Of a DNA stretch of 64,000 nt, positions 1 to 10,566 are shown in pieces. Position numbers and translations under genes: made by a program. The notes beneath the pieces were generated by a model. That model was not told where the DNA came from. It saw only the letters and a list, made by a program, of their open reading frames with translations, and ran no database searches. How positions within the stretch are numbered: position 1 is the first letter of the stretch; each line of letters starts with the position of its first letter. The stretch is from Apophysomyces variabilis (taxonomy: Eukaryota; Mucoromycota; Mucoromycetes; Mucorales; Mucoraceae): positions 1,763,050 through 1,827,049 of the forward strand of contig MZZL01000408.1 in NCBI GenBank assembly GCA_002749535.1, read 5' to 3'.

Positions 1-674
1 TTTTTTGCTTCTTTCTTTCTTCGTCGGTCCCAGCACTGCGTTTCTTTCTACAATAATTCTACCATATTTCCCATGGATCTCCCTGAACTCCCTCCTCTTT
101 TGTTCCCTTAAACGTTTCCCCTTCTACCTTTTTTTCCTGGTGCCGTGACAGGTTTTTTTCATATCTCTCTTCTTGATGGATCGGACGAGAGCGGACATAT
201 TGCAAGAGACAGCGCTCAATTTTCGTCGTTAAATAAATTCAAAGTTTCATCCGTAGTGGCACTTTATCCGCTAGATCACCTTATTCAGTTCCAATATATT
301 AGTTTCAGGCTATACAATGGCAACTGGAGATGGGTAGTACTAACACATCCATGCACAGCTTAGCCGCCGTTTACGCCACAAAAACAAAAGGACTTTAATA
401 TTAGATTAAGCTTAGTTTCCTTTGTGTGACCTTCCTTGCATGGGCGTTGCATAGCAAATAGTATGATAAACATAAACAAAGTAAGCCATTTAAATCGAGT
501 GTGCATCTTCCAGTGATATAAGGAAGAAGATAATCTAAGAAGATAAGATATTAACTTGAATCTGAGCAGTAGATCAAGCTCAATATCTGGAGAACGTGCC
601 TTAACTATAAAGAAGAAGAACTGTTCGCTCAGATGCGATAAATTCCATCTTTGTCACTACCGCAGATTTGATTC
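1..674. other. Left-edge spacer, no gene recognised
   Basis: Starts with a pyrimidine-rich stretch and then AT-rich sequence. The only open frame (145-363, +) encodes 72 residues that resemble nothing I know, and there is no splice or codon support for it. It may be the flank of a gene lying left of the window. Confidence 0.5.
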
Positions 675-679
675 GTTCA

Positions 680-1093
680 TGTTGTATTCATAACCGATGG
701 ATTAATGATTAACCATGTATGAATCAACAACTGTCAATATTCGATTTCAGCTTGTCACTTTGAGGCAACTGAACGGATTATGAATTAAGCTATTTAAACT
801 CAGGTTAACTGATGTACTGATTACTGTCATGCAACTGGGTTTTAGGTGCATACAATCAATGGATCTGATCTTGTATTGTTCCTTGGAAACTATTGTTGTA
901 TCAAGAACATCTGATTCGTTCTATTATTTGATCTTGCATTATCAAAATAAGCCTCATGAAAAGTTTTACGATCTCAGTTGAAAGGTGTTTACATTTAATA
1001 TAAATAATCATTAAGAGAAATAAAATTGATCGATACCTTTTAGTCTGGTTAATCACTGGTCTTTTATCTTATTGTCTACTTTTGTATTCAACA
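680..1093 (+). mobile_element. Solo LTR, 414 bp, 5-bp target duplication
   Basis: The unit begins TGTTGTATTCA and ends TATTCAACA, so it has the TG...CA ends of a long terminal repeat. It is flanked by the direct repeat GTTCA (675-679 and 1094-1098), the 5-bp duplication typical of LTR-retrotransposon integrase. A second unit of the same length lies inverted at 9491-9904 with only a few mismatches by eye. No internal gag-pol region adjoins it, so it is a solo LTR left by LTR-LTR recombination. A TATA-like stretch near 998 and an AATAAAA near 1018 suggest that it reads rightward, towards ornithine decarboxylase. Confidence 0.85.
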
Positions 1094-1098
1094 GTTCA

Positions 1099-1510
1099 CT
1101 TGTTGTTTGAACAAACGATTTGTAGTCTTCCTCTCACGTACAGAGAATTACAATACTCGGCATTCCTCGGCTTTCTTATGGCGGTCGACCTTTCTATGCC
1201 GGTATCTTTTAAAGTAGTACGGATATTCCAGATAACGCCAATCTTACCTTCTTAACTTTCCATCTGGCTACTAAATCAGGATAAACAAAAGTCATTTTGG
1301 CATTAAGAACTGGAAGATATTGGCTCATAGCGAGAGATGATTTGACATTCGGCTGTGACATAAGGCGTTTTGACTTTGTTAGTTTCCATCTTGCTTAACA
1401 CCGAATACCTTTAGTTTAGTTTTGTATTCTGTTATAAATATCCCGTTTGCTTTGGAGTGGCATTCGATCATCTTACAGTTTTTTGCTTAATTACTCAGAT
1501 CTTTTATACC
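1099..1510 (+). promoter_or_regulatory. Upstream region of ornithine decarboxylase
   Basis: About 410 bases between the solo LTR and the start codon. A branch/acceptor-like stretch ending in CAG lies at about 1497, just before the ATG, so a 5'-UTR intron is possible. No TATA box was assigned. Confidence 0.3.
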
Positions 1511-3058
1511 ATGTTGGCAAAAGTCGGCCATTTTCCTCTCCATCAGCCTGAGTGTCCAATTGTTGATCCTGTTCAGCTTGGCATTACAGAGAACAAGCAG
1601 AGCGTGATCGATAGTAGCAAGGTGTACACGTGTTCTGTAGAAGAGCTTATTAAACAGAAGCTGGATTCCTTGACCGATACCACCGACGGATTTTATGTGC
1701 TGGACCTGGGTGAAGTGTATCGACAACATTGTCGCTGGCAATCGTTATTGCCACGCATTAAGCCGTATTTTGGTAAACATCGCATAGATATATTGGCCAG
1801 AAAATAAGTAGTTGCCGTTATTGATCGCTTTGTTAGCCATCAAAGCCAACCCTGATCTGCGTATCGTTACTCTGCTGGGCTCGCTTGGCGTAGGATTTGA
1901 TTGTGCCAGCAAAGAAGAGATTAAGACCGTTTTGGATTGTGGCGTTGAACCTTGCAGAATCATTTACGCCAACACCTGCAAGGAGGCGTCTCATCTACGT
2001 TTTGCAGGGCAAAACAAAGTGCACAAAATGACTTTTGATAGCACTGATGAATTGTACAAAATCAAGCAATATTCCCCCAACGCAGAACTCCTGTTGCGTA
2101 TCTTGCCAGATGACTCTAGATCCATACTTGCCCTCGGTCATAAATTTGGTGCTCCCGTATCTCAATGTGAGGAGCTACTGCAGACGGCAAAGGACCTGGA
2201 ATTAAACGTCGTTGGCGTTAGGTAAGGTGAACAAAAGAAAAAATAGCGAGTAGTTTATCGACACTTTCACTATGCAGTTTCCACGTGGGAACTGGATGCA
2301 AGGATGAAATGGCATTTGTAGATGCTGCAGAGCGAGCAAGACAAGTATTTGATATCGCGAAATCCTTGGGGTTTAACTTCTCTCTGTTGAATGTTGGTGG
2401 CGGCTTCCCCACGGATGATTTGAAAGTGAACACCAGCTTTGAACAAATCGCTGCTGTCCTTAACCCGGCCTTAGACAGACTATTCCCGTCCAACGTTGAA
2501 ATCATGGCTGAACCAGGCCGATACTATGTTGCTTCTGCATTTACCCTCTGTCTGAACGTCATTGGCCGAAAGGCCATTGATGCCAAGCAAAACAAGTATT
2601 CCTGTAAGTATAAAAAATAGCATATTGTTTTCTTTTTCCTCCTAAATATGCAATAGATTTTGTCAACGACGGGACCCATGGATCATTTATGAGTATCGTA
2701 TGCGGACTTCCTGTCTTGAATCCTGAAGGTAGCTTGGTTGAACTGATTTACGGGATATCTGATATTTTAATATTTAGTGCTCATGAAGAAAGGCGAATTC
2801 TTATACAACAAAGATGTATACCCTGTGTATCCAGCAACCATATGGGGCCCTACGTGCGATGCAGACGATCGCCTTGCTGTGGATGTTCCTCTACCTCTCT
2901 TGGATATTGGGGATTGGCTGGTGTGGAAAAGCATGGGCGCTTACTCAACCGCTAAGAGCTCAGAGTTCAATGGCTTCAAAAATCCTAGCACCTTGTACAC
3001 CAACACTTCCTATGAAGACATGCTGAACTCTTACACACCATGCCATTTATTTATGTAA
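1511..3058 (+). CDS. SPE1: Ornithine decarboxylase
   Basis: PLP-dependent fold-III decarboxylase that makes putrescine from ornithine, the first step of polyamine synthesis, in the cytosol. Five exons (1511-1772, 1837-2221, 2278-2603, 2657-2728, 2778-3058) join in phase to give 441 residues, normal for the family. Visible motifs: PYFAIKANPD with the PLP lysine (split by intron 1), GFDCASKEEI, IIYANTCK, GVSFHVGTG (split by intron 2), LNVGGGFP, EPGRYYV, FVNDGTHGSF, and WGPTCDADD with the catalytic cysteine, then GDWLVWKSMGAYS near the end. The ATG at 1511 was chosen because upstream codons look intronic. No antizyme-type feature was sought. It converges on the next gene with about 220 bases between stops. 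The solo LTR sits about 420 bases upstream. Confidence 0.95.
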
Positions 3059-3279
3059 CAAGTTACAACGCTTAGCTACGCTACAGATACAATTTACAGA
3101 TAGCGTACGAACACAATAGAAAAGTTTTGGTCCTAGTTCATCAAATATTCTGCTTGGATATAATGTTGTATGTGTGTGTATATATACATGAAACGTCTCA
3201 ACACAAGGAAATGGAAGAAGTGATGTTTTCATCCACTTTCGCATTGTTTTCTCCTCTCCTCTTCTTCTTCTGCCTGCAA

Positions 3280-4030
3280 TCACCGAATAAACGCTTTATA
3301 TGTATATGTATATACATAGGGCATTCTTACCAGCATTTTATGTTGATCCACAAGCCAGGACGGGATATTTAATGGCAGGGTTACAAGGTCCAAATCAAAA
3401 AGTTCGATGAACTGCTCGTTTACGTATCTTGCTTTGCTTCCTGCATATGCACGATACTAATCGTATTTGTAGTTGTATTACCATCCCAGTCCGCTCTCTT
3501 AAAGTTTTACCTCTGTAATAATAGAACTGAAATTCCAACCCTCAAGTTTCCGCAGACAACCGACCAATGTTCCCGTTTCATGAATTCCTGAACTAAACAT
3601 GGAATATATATAACTTAGAAATTCACAGGGTGAAAAGAACCGGACCCTTACGTGCATACGATTAAAACAGGATGAGTTTCAACATTCAGGATGAGTTCCA
3701 AACCTTCTTTAACAAGTTCTTCAGAGACAGGTCTCCACGTGGACGGCTGAGTAGGCTTCCACGTCGCCATACCAAGATGGACCTTTACTTTAACAGTTCA
3801 GTAAGTTGACAATATCACTCTCACATTACAAGATCAATGCCGCCTTCTTCGAAGAAGTTGGAGGTAACGCGATTGGGTTTTTCCGGACTGAGCATGATAA
3901 CCGTCTTGAAACCGAATTGCTTTATGAAAGTGAAATGAAGAGGTTGTAACATATCAGACCGATAGATCCCAGGCTCCACGATTCCAAAATGCTCGGGTGG
4001 TGTTAGCAATGGTGGTTGATCCCTACTCAT
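3280..4030 (-). CDS. Oca/Siw14-family (atypical dual-specificity) phosphatase homologue, possibly inactive
   Basis: Four exons (4030-3830, 3782-3652, 3592-3511, 3456-3280) join in phase to 196 residues. The N-terminus has PPEHFGIVEPGIYRSDM, followed by TVIMLSPEKP, DLVHLGM, WRPVSEELVKEGLELIL, then the P-loop region VCTSGIHETGTLVGCL and YRAYAGSKARYVNEQFIELF. These are hallmarks of the fungal Oca1/Oca2/Oca4/Siw14 family of PFA-DSP phosphatases; active Siw14 removes phosphate from inositol pyrophosphates. The CX5R signature reads C-T-S-G-I-H-E: the catalytic Arg is Glu, as if in a pseudophosphatase. The Glu codon lies well inside exon 3 and does not depend on the splice choice. Which OCA paralogue this is cannot be told by eye. 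Confidence 0.85.
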
Positions 4031-4259
4031 AATGGTTGGAAAAGGTGTGCGAAAGCTTTCAGCAAACGGGAAATTAGAGAAAGGGAAAAAAGCGAAAAGG
4101 GTATAAGGCCGTATAGGTTTCTCGAGACGTTGTCACAATAGGTCTTGCAGCTTTTTTTTTCCGCACAATTGCAACTTCAATCATTCCAATGACAAGCGAT
4201 ATTAAGGCACAAGTTCACAAAAGAGCTCTCCTAATTATACCCAAACAGGTCCGTGATTT

Positions 4260-5703
4260 TTATTGCTCCCTCAACTCTTGAATCTGTTTCAGCAGAAAGG
4301 CCTTTTCATCGCTAAACTGTTCATCATCTATTCTCAAGAGCATAAGAATACCCCCTTTCCTGCAAGATCAACTTACCTTGTCTATCGTTATGAAAGTTAG
4401 TCAAAAACGATACTAATTTATCTTGGTTTTTCAGAAGGATATCCAGAACAGGCTTCGTTTTCTTCGGGTTGGCTACAAAGACCTAAAAGAGCGATATCAG
4501 AAATCTCTTCTGGCGCCTGATTTCCCAATCTTTACTTTGAAGACGTGAAATGCTTCAAACTGGATGTTACGGCTTCGATCACGTAGCAGGTTCATCATCA
4601 ATTTAAGGTTATCAGCATTACTGATATATCGTGTCATAACGTTAAAATTCGATCGGTCAAGCAATATCTCGCCAAGCAACTGTGGACCATATACAACTCC
4701 GTTAGAGTCCTATTATATTCCAGATTACGTACCTTCAACGACTGCCGTTTTGTCACATAGTTTGCTGAAGTCAACAATTGCTTGTAGTATTCAAAAAACT
4801 ACAGCCTCGCACGTAAACAGGATGAACCAATAAAATTACGAGAAATGGAGGACCTTACCTCGTCATAGCGTATATCAAGAAATTCAGATACCATTTGCTT
4901 GTGCTTGGTCATGATTTCTTTGAATGAGGCAAATGCGTCAGAAGCAATATCGAAGGTGCTCATCTCAACGTAGTCAAAGAATAAATAAAACTTGGGTGAA
5001 TAGAGGACTACTTTAGCCAAGGGTTCATGCCGGAAACATTCACGTAAGATCAATCCGCAATGCAGGGCGACTTCCGGTTGTTCGTATCTGTGATAATTGT
5101 CCTTCTTATCGTATCATACTTCTCATATCTGTAAATTTACCCTTTGAGCAGTGCAAACAAAATCTCTTCGCGTGTGCACAGATATTCGACAGTGGGCCAC
5201 CTTGATCCGATCTGGCGTCGAAGCAAGTTGTTGAAGATTTGAGCAACGTCTTTCTTGGCCTGTTTGGTTTGATGAGTCTAGGGAAATGTCTAACTAGACT
5301 TTGCCTCAAACTCAAATTTTTGGATATTGTCTACGAGTATTTGGAGGATATCATTGCTATACACCTCTTGTGCAAGTTGAGCAACTTGGTCTGGGCTAGG
5401 CTCGGCATCTACAAAGACATAATATCAGAAAGTTATAAGAGGCTTTAGCCATTTTATTTTTACCATCTTCGCCGTATAAAATATTCTTCATATATACGAG
5501 ATATTTTGACACATCCTCCGTAGCCTATTGAAAAGCAACGTATAAACGTTCGCCCTTTCACGTTAGACAAAGGAGAGGACTGTACGGTCATCTTTACTTA
5601 CCTTTCGTTTGTCGGAGCTGTCCAATCGTTGGATGGATTCCTTCACATGTTTCACAATGTCATGAGGCGTCTTATGTTTTGGTTTGAAAATGTTGAAGTT
5701 CAT
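4260..5703 (-). CDS. HYM1: Mo25/CAB39 family scaffold (Hym1-like)
   Basis: Armadillo/HEAT-type scaffold that activates GCK/NDR-family kinases; fungal Hym1 works in the RAM/MOR network controlling polarity and cell separation. Exon 1 (5703-5602) encodes a 34-residue start with [13 protein letters not shown]. Later exons give [129 protein letters not shown] and [16 protein letters not shown], ending [18 protein letters not shown] and TAA. The order and spacing match full-length Mo25 (about 340 residues). There are roughly eight exons; only the first boundary was fixed to the base. Confidence 0.95.
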
Positions 5704-6842
5704 TGAAGAATAGGATGAAAGGAAAAAGTGTGGTCGGGGTTAAGCAAACAATGACAGCCAAGATAAGTCACAATCCAAGGAGAAGGATGAGCAACAGTTG
5801 TGCTCCTGGAAGTGTGGAAGGGGGCAGTTTCCTGCTGAACTTTGTGTTTCAACAGGATATCATTGGTAAAGTGACAACTACTTTTCTGCACAGATGATAG
5901 GCGTAAATTAAGCGTACATACCGTCCCTTGCCATTATTGGCCTTTAGTCGACTACATGCTTTTATCTTCCAGAATGGACATCGAAATCGCAACCGAACTT
6001 CTGATTACTAGGAACACATCGACAGTACATTAAAGGCAGTATCAAATAGTACGCAAATTAAATAATTTGCGGCAATTACTAGCTAAATGATACAGCACAG
6101 CTGGGGATATTCAAGAATTGCCGTTTGAGGATAACAAATTGTGAGTTGTGAGCATGAGGATTCACCAAGCCTTCTACATTCCTGCATACTTTGGATAGTG
6201 GTCTCTCATCTTGAATTTACTAAGAAAGCAAACTGGAGCAGTTCAAGACCATGCTACCAAAATTGGTTTCATTTTCTATTGAGATAGAGCCTAAGGATGA
6301 TGATTCAGTCTTTGTGTAAAAATCAAACAGGAAAGAAGAGATGTGAGAGTCAAGAGATCCGACCGACTTGGTCGAACATGCAGCAGTTTGGTCAACCAAG
6401 CTACGACATACAATGCATATTTGACGCGCATCACATACTTTTATGGACGTAAGTATTTGCGCCCACAAGGAGTACGCAAAACCAAGACATAAAGTTGGAG
6501 ATATGCAGATATCCTACCTCGGTTAAAGAAGAGCGCGGAGCTTTTTTGGAGCTGGTGAAGTTTCTAGGTAAAAAAAAAAAAAAAAAAAAAAAAAGGAAAG
6601 TCTAAAAGGGCAGATGCTAAAGACAGAAAGATCCTAAAAAGCTAACATTAAAGCTCATTTATCTACATATACATAAGTGTACATTCCTTACTATTATTCT
6701 GATATAATATAATAAACGAAAAGGAAAGAAGCATTAACTTCTCATGCTTTCAAACAAACTTCTAAGACCGTGACCTACCGTTTTTTTTAACTACTTGACA
6801 ACCAGTCTAACCAAGATATATCCGACCCAAGCAATAGCTCAG
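5704..6842. other. Spacer upstream of Mo25, no gene recognised
   Basis: AT-rich sequence. A minus-strand frame at 6220-6468 (82 codons) has no recognisable motif. A run of 25 A lies at 6570-6594, possibly the poly(A) of an old retrotransposed sequence, but no source gene is visible to its left. Confidence 0.4.
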
Positions 6843-7123
6843 TGTTGTTGTGGTAGCGAGAGAAAAGAAATAAGAAAAGATGCAAACAGTAAAATACTGT
6901 GAGACTGGAATATAGCTTTATTCTCGATACCACTCTCTTATTTATACTTTTTCTACGTTATCTCAGCTATCATGATGTGACTTTTAATAGTGTCGATCAC
7001 TAGTCTTATCGATATGTAGCTTCTACCCAGTTTTCGGGGAAGTATTTGACATAGAATCTCCGATATAGATGATCTTATTATAGTTTAGCCATATTTAGGG
7101 TTGTTGTCCTTTTGGATACAACA
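6843..7123. repeat. LTR-like unit of a second family (tentative)
   Basis: A 281-base stretch begins TGTTGTTGTGG and ends GGATACAACA, with a TATA-like TTATTTATAC near 6950. The ends resemble a copia-type LTR, but the 5-base flanks (CTCAG and GTTGT) do not match. It directly abuts the degenerate LTR copy to its right. Confidence 0.25.
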
Positions 7124-7280
7124 GTTGTATTCATACCTGAAGGATTAACTATTAACCCAAGTATGAAACAACAACTGTCAGTTATTCGACTACAGCTTGT
7201 CACTTTGAGACAACTGATTGGAATACAATAAGCTATTCAAACTCAGGTTCATCAAACGTACCAATTACTATATATTTAGC
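7124..7280 (+). repeat. Degenerate copy of the 414-bp LTR (5' part only)
   Basis: GTTGTATTCATACCTGAAGG and the following roughly 150 bases align without large gaps to the first part of the solo LTR at 680, at about 80 percent by eye, including the shared CAGCTTGTCACTTTGAG. Similarity fades after about 7280. It is an older member of the same family, in the same orientation as the copy at 680. Confidence 0.65.
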
Positions 7281-7666
7281 AGCAGAAGTAAACTTCCAAA
7301 CTTATTTACAATACTTAGTCACGTGACCATAAAGCTGTCTGGAACATATTCTGATTCTGATCGCAAGACTTTTAATTTTACAGTACAAACTCAATGATTG
7401 GTTATTTTTATTGACGTCTCAAATTAAGTCATAAATCTTTTTTAAAACCGTAGCTGACGGTTTCCTCGACTTTCATTCGCTCGTCGACACCGTCTGATCG
7501 TGTACCTTGCCTCTCTTAAATAACTCTGAACCTGTGTTCAGTTGGGGAATTGCTGACGTGTCATAGTCATTGGCAGTTATCGTTAGCTCTCTCAATTCCT
7601 GCAGTTCTTGTTCACAACTGTGATTAATCAACATTAATTACTTTTACGACGTAATAAATATTTCAC

Positions 7667-10421
7667 TTACGCCATAACAGCATCAGTAATACTTGCTTGT
7701 TGAGAAGTGCTAGCTCCCATATCACTTTGTTCGTGGATACGTGTTTCTCGATCAAATCCAATTTGCTGGACACGGTTGACCAGGAATATGTGTTTACACA
7801 CAGTTCCATGACGGAGCCAGTCTGGACATGTACATGATATCATCATATTTGATGCGAGGTTGAGTTGCACAGTATAGCTTGCTGGGCTATTCTGTGAAAA
7901 GGATGCCACAACAACACTATCTAGTAATTGTCTAGTATCATTGAGGATGCTTCCTCCTCTTTTTGAAAGTAATCTATATGAGCAATCACGGTTTCTATAA
8001 AATGTGTTATGGTACCTGAAAGACTGTTTGCCTCATGCCAACGTTGCCTCTCAGCTTTGTTTCGTTGGCGTCGCTGAAACCTTGCTGCCATTCGGATATA
8101 GTCCTGCATGATATCAGGAACTACCATGTCCCACAGAATATGCACCAGTACGTCTACTCGTTGACTTCGTAAGTTCGAAATGTATACTTGCTTCAGAGTA
8201 CGGTGCCAACTTTCGACGTAGTCATTTGTGTTAATGTGGTAATTCTGGTACTATTGCAATCAAAGCAGTTAGCTATAGATATAGATAAGATGTGATAAGT
8301 ACCTCACGCCACGCAACGCACCAGTTTGTCTTTGTTGTATCCGCAAGTGATCAACAAAGATATTAAATGAAGCTCAGTCACATTCGGTGCTCTAAATCCA
8401 ATCTTACTAGTCGAGACATATAAAAGGGAGCAACTTATACTCTAAATAAAGGATATACCAAAGTCATACAAGTCTTCATAGCGATAATCCTCACATCACG
8501 AAGAAAATTGCTCACGGCGATAACTGAATTCAGTTTCGGTATCAGCATATATCATTTTCTGCATCATTTCAAATGCAATGTTTCTATCGCGTCGTACTTG
8601 CTCCACAGTCCTGTCACTGGATGACGCTTTGACTCTTGTCTGGATATTCCTTTTCCATGCTCTGGTAAGATGCCAGAAGCAAATAGCAATTCGGCAGTTA
8701 GAACCAAAGGATTCTCTAATCGCAGCTATTTCTGTATCCGAGTTATCAATCGTAACTGCCGTGGGAGTATATTGCCATGTAACTTTTAGCCAGCTCAGCC
8801 ATGTTTGTAGATGATATTGGGAGTCACTGTTGGTGATGAGCCAAGCAAGTGGAGCTCCTTTTCCTGTATCTCGGCAAAATGCAACAAGAGTGTAGAGGAG
8901 GCACCGCCTTGGAGATCCATCATTGCAAGTATAATGCGTCGAATCTAAACATACGATATCTCCATGTTTGCGAAGCGTCTAATAGCATATGAATATATGT
9001 ATATAGTGAGTGTGGCTATTAGTATGTGGATATACCTGCAACTGCGATGATGAATGAAAGGCAAATATAAATGTGCCATCGGCATACTGATCCATTCTTT
9101 CGTATTTGAAGAATCCTTGTTGTAGAACAATCTTGTTTCCCCAAAGACGAAGGCTTTCTTCAAGAGCAGATGCAAGATGTGCCTTCTTTTGTAATGAACT
9201 ACGAATGGCATAGTACACCTCCTGATATCCAATACGCAGTGTCAATGGCAAGGCAGCATTTTCATCCAAGATATTTTGTAATATCTGTCTATCAACTCGT
9301 AACATATGCTTAAATTGAATCCATGTAAAGTTCCCTTCAACTTTTTGCTGAATCCATTCACGTATTTCAGTACTAATTGGTGCTGAATTCAGATCACTGA
9401 TTGACCCAGGCTGATGTCCAACGTGCTTCCAGCTGTATCGAATTTTTACACGGCTGGGATCAGCTAGCTCACAAGTAACATAGATAGCAGTGTTGAATAC
9501 AAAAGTAGACAATAAGATAAAAGACCAGTGATTAACCAGACTAAAAGGTATCGATCAATTTTATTTCTCTTAATGATTATTTATATTAAATGTAAACACC
9601 TTTCAACTGAGATCGTAAAACTTTTCATGAGGCTTATTTTGATAATGCAAGATCAAATAATAGTACGAATCAGATGTTCTTGATACAACAATAGTTTCCA
9701 TGGAACAATACAAGATCAGATCCATTGATTGTATGCACCTAAAACCCAGTTGCATGACAGTAATCAGTACATCAGTTAACCTGAGTTTAAATAGCTTAAT
9801 TCATAATCCGTTCAGTTGCCTCAAAGTGACAAGCTGAAATCGAATATTGACAGTTGTTGATTCATACATGGTTAATCATTAATCCATCGGTTATGAATAC
9901 AACAAGCAGCAGTACAGTTACACGGAAATGGAGCTGCTTTTCTACGTCTCTTGGAACACTGTTATTTCCAGAAGAGCGTGGAGATCCAGATCTATGACAC
10001 ATATATATACCTAATGATTATATAATCATTATCTTTAAACTACAATTCTTGTTTTTATTTATCGAAGGCTTCGTAATTTCATACGAATAGAATCATACTA
10101 CTACTATGTATATCTTATATACCTCATAAAAAACATTTTTTTAGGGCGTCCACCCTTGTTCAGCGAAGTGGTAACAGCCATAGAAGCTTCAGCAGATGAA
10201 GATGCAGTGCCAGACGATCCTTGTCTGCCTCTGGAAGGTGATCGGTCATAAAACTTACAGCATAAGCGATCTTCTTCGCTGCGGATCCACTGCTTATAGC
10301 TTTCGCGCGGCTGGTACAGGATAACCTCGGGAGTCTCAGCAAAATCGCGAACAGGTACCATTATTCTGTTAATAAAAGCTTCAATGGCAGATATTGAAGT
10401 AGAAATAGATGTAGTAGACAT
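7667..10421 (-). pseudogene. MULE (Mutator-like) transposase gene interrupted by a solo LTR
   Basis: The gene reads leftward. The first exon (10421 to about 10122) encodes RESYKQWIRSEEDRLCCKFY and GGRPKKMFFMR. It splices in phase to RRKAAPFPCNCTAAIYVTCE, a FAR1/MULE-type N-terminal zinc-binding-like segment. Then come KIRYSWKHVGHQPGS, the DDE core (GDIVCLDSTHYTC, about 8930; AVTIDNSDTE, about 8750; ICFWHLTRAW, about 8680), YHINTNDYVESWHRTLKQ, and a C-terminal SWIM zinc finger CTCPDWLRHGTVCKHIF (about 7800). Several introns are present; the one at about 9037-8983 is clear. The coding sequence is broken at 9491-9904 by an LTR: removing 419 bases (LTR plus one AGCAG) restores an open frame. A second frame change around 7950-8000 may be an unplaced intron or a mutation. 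The copy is probably non-functional. Confidence 0.85.
9491..9904 (-). mobile_element. Solo LTR inserted in the MULE transposase gene
   Basis: This is the inverted counterpart of the LTR at 680-1093: same 414-base length, TGTTGAATACA at the left and TATGAATACAACA at the right. It is flanked by AGCAG at 9486-9490 and 9905-9909, a perfect 5-bp duplication. The few differences from the other copy suggest that both insertions are young relative to the copy at 7124. Confidence 0.88.
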
Positions 10422-10566
10422 ATTATCGCGTTTAAAAAGAGCAAGAGTTCAGTTGAGGAAGTGAAGAAGAAGAACAAACCAGTGGAATGCATGTGTTAGT
10501 CCATAGTTGTTCCTATTTGACCATATTTGGAAGTCGAAGAAAGTAAGTCACGGTTTGTACTGTAAA

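Larger units (their letters stand above)
7377..10566 (-). mobile_element. Candidate extent of a MULE transposon (weak terminal inverted repeats)
   Basis: TTTACAGTACAAAC at 7377-7390 recurs in inverted form (GTTTGTACTGTAAA) at 10553-10566. The pair brackets the MULE transposase gene. The 9-bp target duplication expected for Mutator-like elements is not visible in the immediate flanks, so these ends are tentative. Confidence 0.35.

Noticed and set aside
680..1093. Reading the 414-base unit as a MITE rather than an LTR
   Set aside because: Its inverted end similarity is limited to about a dozen imperfect bases, the termini are TG...CA, and both copies have 5-bp duplications, which fits a solo LTR better.
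6570..6594. Poly(A) run as the tail of a processed gene
   Set aside because: No recognisable retro-copied sequence or target duplication was found next to it.
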